Part shown: one piece after another, positions 27,474 through 39,120 of the stretch
Layout of the letters: every line of letters starts with the position of its first letter
How positions within the stretch are numbered: the first letter of the stretch is position 1
Translations under genes and position numbers: made by a program
Notes under the pieces: generated by a model
Seen by the model: only the letters and a program-made list of their open reading frames with translations
The model's database searches: none
What the model was told of the DNA's origin: nothing
Source of the DNA: Punica granatum
Lineage: Eukaryota; Streptophyta; Magnoliopsida; Myrtales; Lythraceae
NCBI RefSeq assembly: GCF_007655135.1
Contig: NC_045132.1
Span: forward strand, 7,750,001 to 7,814,000
Length of the DNA: 64,000 nucleotides
Direction: 5' to 3'

Positions 27474-27860
27474 AAATTGAGGAACAACCTCACGGTCCTT
27501 ATTTCAAAGCAAACCAATTAATTTCATTCAATAAAAAAATGAAAACCCGACAAATTTTATCAAATCCAATCGACTTAAAAAAGCATATGATAACCAGCTT
27601 GACGAGGTGCAAGTTATCACCGTAGAACTCGGTTGTGCTCGTGAGCAGGATATTGGCCTCGACGCACTTCGCCAGCCCTAGCATGTTAAGAGCTGCAAGC
27701 GCATTAGACTAGTAACACCAAACAAATTGAGGAACAACCCCACAGTCCCTATTTCAAAGCAAATCAATTAATTTAAGTCCACAAAAAAGGATGAAAACCG
27801 GACGGATTTTTATCAAATCCAATCAATTTACAAAACCATATGATGACCAGCTTGACGGGG
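27474..27860. repeat. Direct repeat of about 130 bp, period 252
   Basis: Positions 27474-27606 and 27726-27860 are diverged copies of one sequence, starting 'aattgaggaacaacc' and ending 'accagcttgacg'. Each copy adjoins a UXS fragment at the same boundary (plus-strand 'ccagcttgacg'). Confidence 0.85.
27600..27700 (-). pseudogene. UDP-xylose synthase (UXS) fragment, central exon piece
   Basis: The - strand reads LNMLGLAKCVEANILLTST followed by TEFYGDN. This matches the NAD-binding core of UDP-glucuronate decarboxylase, where the family has NMLGLAKRV and LLTSTSEVYGD around the catalytic Ser/Tyr. The Ser of TSTSE is Thr here. An intron-like TTGCAG sits just upstream of the exon sequence on the - strand, so the copy came from genomic DNA. 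About 30 codons remain, with no flanking coding sequence. Confidence 0.8.
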
Positions 27861-27877
27861 GGATGGGTCCAAATGGT

Positions 27878-28003
27878 CCGACGGAGGTCATGGTCAACTT
27901 GGACGGGATAACAAAGCAGAACGCGATGGTGATGGCAATGCCGACTATGACGCAGAGTAGGCACTGCTCGGAGAATGTGATGGAACAAGAGGGAAAAAGC
28001 TAA
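27878..28003 (-). pseudogene. UXS fragment, N-terminal membrane-anchor piece
   Basis: One - strand frame reads EQCLLCVIVGIAITIAFCFV. This resembles the single membrane anchor near the N-terminus of Golgi-type plant UXS proteins (EQRL..VGIAIATL..). It lies 5' of the central fragment on the same strand, in the order of a normal UXS gene. About 40 codons survive, and the sequence between the two pieces is the 130-bp repeat instead of UXS exons. Confidence 0.6.
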
Positions 28004-28317
28004 CGTGACAAGTTATTATTAACGAATGGAGGCCTCTCATTGCTCAAGCCCGATGAGTTAGTATTAATATAATATAAATATATTTTACTTTACATCAGAC
28101 ATTTTAACTTTTAATTACTTTTATTTATGGTAAAGTTTAGTACAACTGCAATATGAATCTATACTACACAAAATAACTGACAAGTATGATTCTGTCATAA
28201 ATCTCAGCACTAAATGAGTTTATTATCGGAAAAACTCAAGTACCAAATGGTATCTAAAATGCTAAAATTTTCAAATATATCAAGGAAGCGTGGATCTTTC
28301 TTTATCTTTCAATTATC

Positions 28318-28319
<2 letters not shown>

Positions 28320-28352
<33 letters not shown>
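28320..28352. repeat. (TA)n microsatellite
   Basis: About sixteen uninterrupted TA units in AT-rich intergenic DNA. Confidence 0.95.
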
Positions 28353-28354
<2 letters not shown>

Positions 28355-28473
28355 TTTTTGTTTGGTCACTTGGGGTGAGTTTTTCTGTGGTTTTTACTGG
28401 CAATATTTTCTTTTGGTGTATTTTTTTTTATTTAACAATATTTGATGCAATTTCTTTTAGCAATGTTAATGGG

Positions 28474-28966
28474 TTAATTTCATCGTACAACACAATATTT
28501 TTAAAACTATATAGAACATATTGTATTAATTTCACCAAATTGCACGATATTTTGAAATTTTTCATGGTATAGCACGACAACAATTTTCTGTCAATTTACT
28601 AATGGAGAGCTGACATGGTCAATGCTTTTCGCCCATGCTTGCACAGCTAGACTTTTTGTGGGCCTTGAAACTCTTCATAGTATAGCATGATACTTTAAAA
28701 ATTTTCACAATGTAGCACAGTATTAATTTCACCAAATTGCACATTTTATATCACGGGAAGAAGCCAGTAGATCTCACAAAAAGTCCAGCTGTGCAAAGGT
28801 GGGTCCACAATATCGGTTAGGTCATCTTTTCAGGAAGAAACTGACAAAAAATTGATGTCGTGATACATAAAAAAAATTTAAAATATCATAAAATTTGATT
28901 AAATTAATGCAATATGTGTCATGCACTGAAAATTTTAAAAATATCGTGTTGTAGGATATCCAATTA
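28474..28966. mobile_element. Fold-back (long inverted repeat) element, about 490 bp
   Basis: The left arm beginning 'ttaatttcatcgtacaacac' pairs with the right arm ending 'gtgttgtaggatatccaatt'. The arms run at least 130 bp each. The inner parts also pair: 'ttgcacagctagactttttg' near 28637 matches the inverse of 28778-28797. Nearly the whole element can fold on itself. It has no coding capacity. This structure is typical of MULE-type or fold-back non-autonomous transposons. No clean target duplication was seen. Confidence 0.8.
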
Positions 28967-31842
28967 AAAAAAAAGAAAAGGAAACCGGCTGCTTCCCTTC
29001 TCTCTCTCAGTCCCGGTTGCCATCCTCTGATCTCACTCTCGCCTGGCTGAGAGCGGAAGGATTTTCGTGAGATTCAGTAGGAGAACGAGAAAGGCGTGTC
29101 GTTATTCAAACGGAGAACGGATTTTCATCTCCGAAGTTGGGTCCCATTTGACCCCAATTCGGCCCCATTGCAGCTCCTTGAACTGCAGGCTGCAGCAGTT
29201 TGCCCCAAGGTGGGAGGGGATCACCTTCGTCCGTGTTTCAGTTCCGGATCATCAACTCTTGAGGAGGAATCCAACTCCGAGACAGTCCAAGGACCTAGGA
29301 GACCATTCCGACACCTTTTGATTTGATGGGTACGACCCACTCGCCCTTTTTGCTTTTGAAGCGTGAAATTGTCGTTGGCGCTTCAAATAGTGATCCTTGA
29401 TTCATTATCATTCGCAAAGAAGAGACTTTGTGCTATTGTTGCTGACTCGCTTGCTTCATAAATGATGATTCGAGCCAGTTCTATGGTTGGTTTGATCGGG
29501 ATAGCATAGCATCGTATACCCACTGTTATGGTCTCTTTTGTAGACCCTTTAGTTCGGATTCCGCCGTTAAATAGTATTTTCATGTGAATACGATTGTGTT
29601 TCCGATTGGATTTTTTTTTTTTTTTTTTTTTTTTTGGGGTCTGATGGGAGGACGCTGTATATTTTCTTTGGACACGGTCAAAGCATCTTGCTTTTCTGTT
29701 GTTGCTGCTGCTTTGCATAGATGGTGATTGCATCAATTTACTTCTGTGCCTCACCTGTTTTCCTCTTTCATTGAGCTTGTCCTGTTCGTTTATCTTGCTA
29801 GTTGCATATACATCTTAGGAGTTGTGCGGTATTCAGTCAGTTTTTCCTGCCAAAACATTTGGACAAATCATTATTCCAGAATTAAGATAACCGTCCGTTA
29901 ACAGTCTAATCTGTGGTTATAACCTCTTAGCTTAGGATTTACATTGGCCCCCTTATTATGATTAGACTCATCCTCATCAGATAACTGGTGTAAAGCAATG
30001 CGACACTGTCTTAGGCTAACCTTAGTTCTGTACAAGTTTGATATGCACTGTCCAGTAGAGCAGATTTCATATTAGCACCAATGTTTCCATTCTATTACAT
30101 TCACATCGTTTGCATCCTATGTCATTATAGCCCTGTTTAGGTTAGATCTGCATGAGTTCAGGCTATCAGCTAACACTTTGCATACTCTTTACATTAAATT
30201 CACAGATCATTATGTGTTTAGCTTTTAGTTAGGCATCGCCTTTGCATGTATTCATTTCCATTTTGATCATGCATTTCATAACTTGTAATCATGAATTGAA
30301 TGTTTAGATCTATTTATGTAGGCAAATTAGGATTAGGAATTCACACTACTGAGATAGGGCACATGGGGACTTGGAATTCGTTTTGAATGTGATAGAATCC
30401 TAAAATCGGACTTAGGCAGAGCAGGTTGAGTCAATAAATAATCTCGGTGTCTATTTCATGTCTCTTAGTAACAATATGTTTCTCTTAGGACCATATCCTT
30501 AAATAAGCTATTTGTTGAAGGACCAGTCTCAAATTCCTTAACAGTTTGGTACCACTTTATGGGACCTTGCAAATTCTGAAACTGACTTCCCCCATGCCTT
30601 TTAACACTCCCGACACTTACTGAAGTGAAAGCACGGTTATTTTCCTTTCCACTCAGCAGATTGAATCGAAGAGGCAGCGAACAACTTGGGGGATTTTGGT
30701 TTGTGTAAGTCCATTCTTCATGCACTAGGCATTCTTATTCTCTGAGTCTAGATGCTAATTAGGTTATATTCCCTTCATTTCAGCTCAGCCTAGGGTCTGT
30801 TGTGTTGGGGAAATGAATTAGATTTTGCTGCAAATTTGTTGTTTAGGCATCCTTATGCATTAGGTTAACAAGTAGATTGGGGCTTATTTCAGTTCAGTTC
30901 AGCACAGTTTAAGGTTCGGTTTGCTGCTTGAGTTGTAGTTAGAGGATGGATTGGGGGAAGAGGGGACATAAAGGAGAACATGAAAGCGGAGGAAGAGGAG
31001 CTATGATCGTAATGTTGACTTACATAATTGTCTCAGTTTTCTGCTAGTTTCCTCTTATATACTTTTCATTTCTCTTACTTTCCTGTGTTGAACAATCCTG
31101 AGCTATAAAGAAGGATATCTATGCGAATCTAGATGGTGATTTTTGTTAGGGGTGCAGAGAATTAAATTTAATTTTATGGTCGAATTTCGGGGCAAAATTT
31201 CCAATATTGGGTTGCTTTCTGTTTCAATGATAATGTTTAAACAATCAACCTTTGAACAAGTGAACAAAAAATTAGGGTTTTTTTTTTTATCCCTTGAGAT
31301 TTCGTTGGTAGTGAATAGCCTGATCATTTAAACTCAGGGAGATAAAGTTGAGAGAACTGGTCATCCCATCGATGAATAGTGGATGCCGCAAATTTTCAGG
31401 AAATACCATGAATAGTAGAGATAAAAGGGAGGAGATGATGAACAGTGACCGAATGAGCACAGGCCATGCGTCGTCGGCATTTACCAACTTGTGTGCCAAT
31501 GCACATGAGCCATCGGGCAAAATATGATTGTGTTAGTGGCATAATCTGGGGCAGCGTCAGCTCAAATTGATAGGACTAATTTGAGCAAAACTATAGCATC
31601 AAAGTCTGGTGACCCAAATAAGAAATGAATAAGAACGAAAAAGAAAAAGTAGGTAAAGCATGAGGACTAAAAGAATTTATCCATTATGAATTTATGAAAG
31701 TCCTCTCCTGGTTCTGTAACTGAAAAGGAGAATGGTTCTTGCAGCTCAATAGAGAGATCAGAAATTCATCAGAAGATCCTTGGACCCGGTTGTTATTTTC
31801 GTTCTTGAGCTCACTTGTTGCAAAGAAGGTGGTGGTAGCAGG
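28967..31842 (+). promoter_or_regulatory. ARL2 upstream region, possible 5' leader exon at about 28990-29330
   Basis: A CT-rich, GC-richer block at 28990-29330 looks like a transcribed leader and is followed by GT-containing sequence. It may be a non-coding first exon of ARL2 with a long 5' UTR intron reaching about 31.7 kb. Open frames inside it (29067-29321 and 29096-29326, about 80 aa) match no family I know and may be upstream ORFs or chance. A poly-T run of 25 lies at 29611-29635. The rest (29340-31840) holds no supportable gene. Confidence 0.4.
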
Positions 31843-33250
31843 ATGGGTCTACTCAGCATTATCCGGAAGATCAAAAGAAAAGAAAAAGAAATGCGGATTT
31901 TGATGGTGTAAGGCTCTCATCTTGCTAGTCTGTCGCGTCCATGCACTTGTGTCTGTGAGGCCATTAATCTGTCGATTTTCACTTTCATGTGAAACAAATG
32001 CAGAGGTCTGGACAATTCGGGGAAGACAACGATAGTGATGAAGATCAATGGGGAGGACACCAGCGTCATTAGCCCGACACTCGGCTTCAACATCAAGACC
32101 ATCTCCTATCAGAAGTAAATTTAACTCTTCTACTTTCGTGATTTTTTTTTTAACTTACTGATTGGATTTCTGAAATGGACTTCTTGAAATTTCAGTGTCT
32201 TGCATTGAAGTTCAGTTAAAATAGAATTTGCAAAGGATTTGGTCAGAAGTTGCTTTGTCGATGAATTTACAGTTCAATTGGGCAGTTTGTTGAACATCTT
32301 AGGCGATTTGGTCATTTGGGGAACTTGGAAATGGATCAATTCTGTCGAGGAAAATGTGTTTCCTACTTCGATGAGAAACATATCCGAGGAATTTTCAGAA
32401 CCTTAACATGGAAAGACAGAGTTAACTCTAGAGATCACTGAGGTTAAACTTATTGCAAGATGTGCCATTCGGATAACTTGTTTTGTAAGATTACTCGTGA
32501 AATGCCAATTAGTTGCATAATGTTTTCTTTTTTTCTTCCATGGCATTTTTTTTCTTTACCACTATCTGGGTTTGTAAAGTCTCTGTACGAGCTCATAAAT
32601 TAGAGATACCATTTATAAACATTCTTGCTGTTCCTGTTGCTAGCAATCTTCATGAGTTTTGTCAATTCTCTGACCTTACTCTGCATGTGTTTGCTCTTTA
32701 GTGGGAAGTTTCCGTACTAGTTTATATTAAATTTCTGTTGGATATCAAAAACTTTAGCCAACAGGACTAGAGTGAGTTGAAGCTATTACAGCACAAGTCG
32801 AATCCCTATTATCTCGCTACCCTATCCGATATGATCTTCAGGTATACCCTTAACATATGGGATGTGGGAGGTCAAAAAACGATCAGATCATACTGGAGGA
32901 ACTACTTTGAGCAAACAGATGGCCTTGTCTGGGTAGTTGATAGTTCAGATCTCCGAAGGCTAGATGACTGCAGAATGGAATTGCACAATCTTTTAAAGGA
33001 AGAGGTATATTCTGTTCTACTTTCTCTATCATAATACGAATATAGCTTAGTGTTGTATTGTCACTCAGGTAAGAGTTACTGCATTTGTTTAATGGATCAT
33101 TTATTTCAAGAATGGCATATATAAATGAAATTTCTGAGTGTTAATTGGAACTGTATTGTGGAAATTCTCTTTCAAGCAATATCAAGTTCTTTGCTGGATC
33201 TTTTCTAAGTAGAAGAACTGACCTTTGTGTGTGTGTGTGTGTGTGTGTGT

Positions 33251-33295
<45 letters not shown>

Positions 33296-33691
33296 TTTCA
33301 TGTGGCAGAGGTTATCAGGAGCATCTCTTCTCATATTTGCAAATAAGCAGGACATTAAAGGTGCTCTCACTCCATCAGAAATCACAAAAGTAAGCTATCA
33401 GACCAAAGGTCTTCGTCTGTGCCATGCCATCAAATATTTGGTATCCGGAGCACAAAAGATGCTTGAAAAATGCTGAATTGACATACATGCTGATCCTCCT
33501 TGTATTTTCTTAAATCTGTGCTATCATTTTTGTGTTTATCTTGTTTGTTGCAGGTGCTGAATTTGGAAGCAATGGACAAGAGCAGGCACTGGAATATTGT
33601 GGGATGCAGTGCTTACACAGGAGGGGGTCTTCTCGAGGGATTTGATTGGTTGGTTCAGGACATCGCCTCTCATATCTATATGCTTGATTAG
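31843..33691 (+). CDS. ARL2: ADP-ribosylation factor-like 2 GTPase (TITAN5 orthologue)
   Basis: Five exons join in frame to 185 aa, the family length: 31843-31907, 32004-32114, 32842-33004, 33309-33389, 33554-33691. GTPase motifs are complete: P-loop GLDNSGKT (23-30), switch-I Thr47 in SPT, WDVGGQ (65-70), NKQD (125-128) and SA (159-160). Gly2 is present. ARL2 binds tubulin cofactor D and regulates microtubule assembly. Its Arabidopsis orthologue TITAN5/HALLIMASCH is essential in embryo and endosperm development; function here is inferred from near-identity in sequence. Exon 1 splices inside codon 22 using GTAAGG, which removes an apparent in-line stop. Intron 3 carries a (TG)n(TA)n microsatellite close to the exon 4 acceptor. 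The gene is convergent with the Maf gene, with 413 bp between stop codons. Confidence 0.96.
33225..33290. repeat. (TG)n(TA)n microsatellite in ARL2 intron 3
   Basis: About twelve TG units, then TACA units, then about twelve TA units, ending only 18 bp before the exon 4 acceptor AG at 33307-33308. Confidence 0.95.
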
Positions 33692-34104
33692 CAACCATTG
33701 GGTTCACTTGCTCACCATCTGATCCTGTCAACTTCAATATAGAGTGAAATTCTTTAGTCAAATTTGTAATTTGGATCAAAATTGTGTCAGTTTTAGAGTG
33801 ATCGTGGTGAACTTCAAGGTGTAATGGCTGATTCTGAGCAAAAAGCATCCTGATGAATTTGTACTTACAACTTCAATTGTTTAAAAAAAAAAAATTAAAT
33901 GCAGAGTTATCCTCCAGAATTCAGATTCTCAATGGCAATTGCCATTTACAGGGCATACGAATGTGTATATATCCCTGTCAGGTAAAATTATTTTTAACTT
34001 TTGCCTTTGGCATACAATCGAGCAACTTCAGATGTTGCAAAATTTTCTTATATTTGTGTGTTGTAAAGAAATGCCGAGATTTGTGATGGCGATGACAGAG
34101 GGTG
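33692..34104. other. Convergent intergenic spacer between ARL2 and Maf
   Basis: This holds the 3' ends of two convergent genes. The A-run at 33882-33893 is the clearest feature. No other gene is supported. The two 3' UTRs may overlap. Confidence 0.6.
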
Positions 34105-37100
34105 TCAGAGAGATTCCTCAATAAGCTGTTCGGTGAGAGCTTTGGAGAGTCCCATTACAGTATCCGCAGCCCCCAACTGCAATAGAGCCATAAGGCCATA
34201 ACAAGTGACCAAATCAGAGAACAAAATCAAATGATTGGTAGAATCCTGTGATTGTCTTTTGGCTAGTCGACAGACAAAGCTTTCAAGCCAAGCAATCGAA
34301 TCAGGAATTATTTTGATACAGTAAAAGGAAGTTGCTCAAAAGCGTAGCTGGTTTATCAGTTCATTCTGCAAATTTGTTTTCTCAAAACTGGAAAGCCACT
34401 TTCACGCTCCATTGCAGGTTGGTGCGGGGGCAGAGAGAGAGAGAGAGAGAGAGTACCACTTCCTTAACAAACGGAAAAGTCTGAGGATGCTCAAGCTTCA
34501 AGCCTCCTGCTACATTGAGAGTGACTCCCTCATCAATCTGAGGGCAAAGAAACACAGTAATAACAAAGATATTTGAGCACATCTTCCCAAGAGGGAAAAA
34601 TAAGTTGAGATCTACGAGGAGTAGCTACTATTGATCTGAGCTAACCAGGCTGTTGTACTTTTGTGTAATTTTCACAAAACGAAGATGTTTTCAAGGAAGG
34701 ATGTCTTTCTCTAGCAGTTTTCACTTACCAGGCTATCAATGACCTGAGCTGGAATCTCATAAAAATATACCTGCAAAAAGCAGGCCATTAATCTGAATGC
34801 AAGGGAACTAGATATTGACTTACATTTTCCTAAGAGCAAGGAACAGTAAACAAGAGCATCAACTATCGAGACACAAATAGAAAGAGGAAATTCCTGCTAT
34901 GAATAAGTTTATTCCATTACACGACTACCACCTGCTATACATGGATCGAATAATACATTATGGTAGAACGAGCTCACGGCTTACAAGCACGGAACTACAA
35001 TGAAGAATTTGCTAGTATAGGCCCCAATGCATTATATATATTATATTGATGACAAAGTAAAAGACAAGCAAATTTGCAGCTTCCACACGAGATGTCGAAA
35101 GTTTACAAAGGTAACCACAAATTCTCCCTGTGAGCTTCATCTGATGCCCTTCATTCCATAGCTTTTATATGTGTGCAGGGTGTCCGAACTTTATCCTCTA
35201 ACTAGTTTATATAATTATGTCTTGCTCTTTCAGCCGTTTGATCTCGTGCCAGGTTAGTAGCCTTGGCTTCTAAAAGCAACTTCACCTTCATGACTGGATA
35301 GTACTTGAAAATGGTTGGTAAAATCAGTGCTATAATTAAGCCACCTTCTCTTCATCACTCTTCAACAATCTTTGTTGGTTAATCATGTCGTGAACGGTGG
35401 CCGCAAACATGGCATCACATCTCAAATTTAAGTCCAGTCCTTGTTACTTGTCCAATGTGGTAGGGCCAATCCCGTAAGCAATTGTAAAGAGGCCTGAACT
35501 TACCTAAGTCTATGGGCCCATGTAGTTTCCATGGACTTAGAGTAGAATTCGTGAGAGTCACTCGTCAATAAGTGTAATATAGACGTCTATCAGCAGGAAA
35601 TGTGGAACTGTCATGTCTAGTACTTTCACTTTACATTCTGTCTCGGGTATAACTTAAGGGTTGCATGTAACTTTCAGGTTATAGAAGGTAGTACCTCTGC
35701 CAGGTCCCATCCCACTTTTCTCATCCCAGTCTTCAGGTTGGTCACACAAACCGATCCTACTACTGCTGCTTGACCCCCAGAGTAACCTGCAAAATGATAG
35801 GGCTGTCACAATCAAACCTTCCTTTCACCTATAGCTCGCACTATACTGAACGAAGTCGCCCAATCAGACCTTGAATAAATTCTCGTGCTTCATCCTTACT
35901 AGAAGGTTTCTCTCTTATTGTCCCTTCGTACACCACCACCTCAAGAAAATCAATCAACACAACAATCCAAAATAGCTTTCAGTACTATCAACTCATGATA
36001 TGAGAAACTATATGTTAATAGATACAATTTTGAGGTGTCGAGGAGACGAAAATCAGTTCAACATTATCATATTATGTAGCATGGTTAAGCAAGAGATCAA
36101 ATGTGATTGGAATATTTATGCACGCGTTCGAGCACTTGTAATGCATGTTGGGTTTTTATTATTATACAATAAAATATTTCTGATGATCCGATATTCATTG
36201 GTAAAGGAAGCTCCAAGCATGAGATGATTCATCAAATGTCTGCAGTAAGCTGCCATACAATCAAAGCAAAACGCAAATTACAATAATGTACTTACTGTAT
36301 CTGCTGTTATTAGAAGTGTTGCATTAGCATCCTCCTTCGAGTGTGCTGTGTTTTGGAGCCTTGAGATGATAGCATCTGCCTAGAACAAAACCATAGTCCA
36401 GCTGCAAATCAATGATTGATCTATCTTCTCCACAAACAGGGACAAAAATTCTGGAAGAGGAAAACGTCCTAATACATTCGAAGTGCAGTTTTCTGATAGT
36501 TCTCATCCTTTCCTATCATTCGTCAATACATAGGAAACACAAGATATCAAGGGAAAGCATACTCTTTAAGTACACCAAAAAAGACTATTTCATCGATTAA
36601 GTTTGAAACCCGAAGAATTCAATTAGCGGTCAGAAGAATTCAAAAAGGCTCACCAAGAAAAACATCTACAATCACTGAAAACTGATTATTGTCTCCTTGC
36701 ATGCTTCCATACCCATAATTCCCATAAAACTATCCCACAGTATCCGGAATAAATTCATTTACATTACCAAAACCAAGAACTTCATCTTCAAGAAATGCAT
36801 TTTCAATGGAAAAATGCATCATATACGATAGAAGCTTAATACCTTGGCCTCCGCTAACGCCACGACGAGTTCTTCGGGATTCTCCTTCCGGATAGCTTTC
36901 TCATCAATATCTGCAGTCTGAAGCAGACTAAGGCATTGGAGCTCCGACAACGAATGAGATAATCATAATCCAATCGAACAACACCAATCTCTCTCGTTTC
37001 AACAACTAACTAACCATGACAGTGAAGTCGTATCCCATTTCAGCTAAAATTTGACGGCGCGCCATGGATTTTGAACCCAGTATTATCTGCTAAACAGGTA

Positions 37101-37234
37101 CACACACACGCGCACATTTGCTCGGGAAAACCGAAAGAAAAGGAAGGGAGACGAAGGGATTCACGGAAGCCATTGGAGAGGGGGGCGAAAGGAAGAACCT
37201 TGAGAGGAGGCCGAGGAATCTCGTCGGAAGCCAT
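34105..37234 (-). CDS. Maf/HAM1-like nucleotide pyrophosphatase
   Basis: Nine exons on the - strand join in frame to 207 aa: 37199-37234, 37015-37086, 36843-36917, 36296-36379, 35870-35939, 35695-35786, 34729-34770, 34457-34537, 34105-34176. Maf-family signatures are GSKSMARR (16-23), ADIDE, ITADTVVVYEG with catalytic-type Asp88, REKP (98-101), GYSGG (113-117) and LNVAGGL. Maf proteins hydrolyse non-canonical or modified nucleoside triphosphates (dTTP, UTP and methylated forms) to monophosphates and pyrophosphate, cleaning the nucleotide pool. The protein is collinear with the plant Maf-like family. The first exon is only 12 codons, so there is no long transit peptide and a cytosolic place is likely. 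A (GA)n tract adjoins the donor of exon 8, and a (CTGT)n tract lies in the upstream leader. Confidence 0.93.
34433..34453. repeat. (GA)n tract at a Maf intron donor
   Basis: On the - strand this is GTAC followed directly by about ten CT units, so the tract starts inside the donor region of the intron after exon 8. Confidence 0.9.
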
Positions 37235-37252
37235 GGGATTGGATTGGATGCT

Positions 37253-37277
37253 CTGTCTGTCTGTCTGTCTGTCTGTG
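37253..37277. repeat. (CTGT)n in the Maf 5' leader
   Basis: About six tetranucleotide units, 20 bp upstream of the Maf start codon (- strand). Confidence 0.9.
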
Positions 37278-38299
37278 TGGGATGGGACAGAGTCCGCTTG
37301 CAATTTGCGATTTGCTCCTCTTTCTTCGACAGACACTGTGGTGAGCGGCCATCCCATCCAATTTTGAAAACGGCACGTGACTCGTTTAATTTGCAGATGA
37401 GCCCTTCACAAAAATAGAAATTGCATTTTAGTACATGGGTTGGGTGCGCGGGGGTCGGTAATAGATGGCAAGCAATATTAGCCCTGCTTTGAATGGAAAT
37501 AGAATTGAGAGGAAATTAGGATATATGTAAGTTCTAATTACATTTTGCAGCTCTTATTATGTTTGATTTGATTGCACAAAGGGAGGAATTAAATTAATAA
37601 TATTTCAATTTGGGGTTGGATTGACATTCAATACACGACCCGGTTGAATAGGGAAGGCATGATTCCCTTACTAAAAGTTTCAAAAATGGAAAACCGTAAA
37701 ATAAAATATATGTTTACTTACCTATACTCAGTATATATACGAACTTTCCATTTTGAAGAAAAAATTGGATTTTCCAATTCCCCATACTCAAAGCAATTTG
37801 GGAAAGCACTTTTTAAATAGCAAAAATATTAAATTCGCTTAAAAAGTATACCTAAAAATCCTTCTAATTGTAATACTCACATTTAATAAAATACCCTTAA
37901 AGTTTTTTTTTGATGACTAAATGCCCTTCAAAATTGATTTAATTACAATTCATGCCATTGTGAGCGATTATGATGATTATTAGGAGGGTATAGTAGAACT
38001 CTTTTAATAGTTCTCCAATTCTCTTCTCTTAGTGGAAAATTCACATTCAATTATTATTATTTTTCAATTAAATAAATTATCTTCCCTATAAGTGGAAATT
38101 TGCCGTTGTTATTAGACCATAGATATAAGTTTCATACTATTTAATGATCAAATCTCGCATTAATATTAACCGTTTACAATCATATGAATGTTCACTTGTA
38201 TCGAAAATTTTTTGCAGTATAATTCTGTTTTTTATAGTATATCATAGAGGAACATTAGTTTTGAAATAATAGGAAACTTCCACATAGTTTTGAAATAAT
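37278..38299. other. Maf upstream and AT-rich intergenic DNA
   Basis: The first 150 bp hold the probable Maf promoter and leader. The rest is AT-rich with no supportable gene. Confidence 0.5.
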
Positions 38300-38960
38300 T
38301 CTCGCATTAGTTTTATAGTATATCACAAAGTTTCGAAAATATTTCAATCAAGAGCAGTCCGTCATCTCCAATTTGATACTGTCAACCTGATGCCAACTTT
38401 TCCGTTAATTTGAACAGAAATTGCTGACTAGTACTATCAAAGCCATGTGGCTCATTATAATTAATCGAGTGGGACACACAAATTATTCTCATAAATTTTT
38501 TTCTAGAAAATAAGAAAAATTAAAAATAAAAAAAAATAGAGGGTCAAAGAGGAGGGGCAGTGGCTGGTGGTAGGGGCCTTGAACCAGGTCACTACCCCTT
38601 GGTTTGGATAGTCGGTTACCCCAAATGGCGTTGGATATCCCAATCGAGGGGTGGGGTGCTAGGATCGAGGCCAACGCTCGCTAGAATTGAGATGCCTCTG
38701 CTCGTCCTCTTTGTGCCTTGATTTCTTTTATTTTTTTCTTATTTTTATTAAAAATTTATGCGACTCCCACTTGACCTATCATGATGAACCATGTTCGATA
38801 AGTACTAACACGTCATAAGCCACATAAGCATCGGGCTAACGATGTTGGACTGGAGATGATGGACCGCCCTTCATTAAGACATTTTCAAAACCTTGTGCAC
38901 CAAATTATTGCAATTTTTTCTTTTTGCCCCAAAATGTTACACTTTAGAAACTTTTTGTCC
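38300..38960. mobile_element. Degenerate fold-back element, about 660 bp
   Basis: The left arm (38345-38510, 'agtccgtcatctccaat') pairs imperfectly with the inverse of 38715-38880 (inverse reads 'ggtccatcatctccagt'), through matched GATGCC, CATGTGGCT, GAGTGGGA and 'cataaattttt' blocks. A GC-rich core (38540-38700) lies between the arms. Exact ends are not clear. It is coding-free and older than the neighbour at 39121. Confidence 0.6.
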
Positions 38961-39120
38961 TCCAGAATAATTTACCCCCTACTCGCCCTTGCATTTAGCA
39001 TGGAATGAGGTTTCATATCTTTGGGTAATAGAGATAGGCAACCAATCATGTTTAACTTGACTTCTATACCATGCATTGCACTGATTTCTTTTAAAGTTTT
39101 GCTTCGTAGCTCATTACTTA

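Noticed and set aside
37040..37417. Four overlapping open frames of 71-105 aa around the Maf start
   Set aside because: They are read-through or shadow frames over Maf exons 1-2 and the CTGT repeat.
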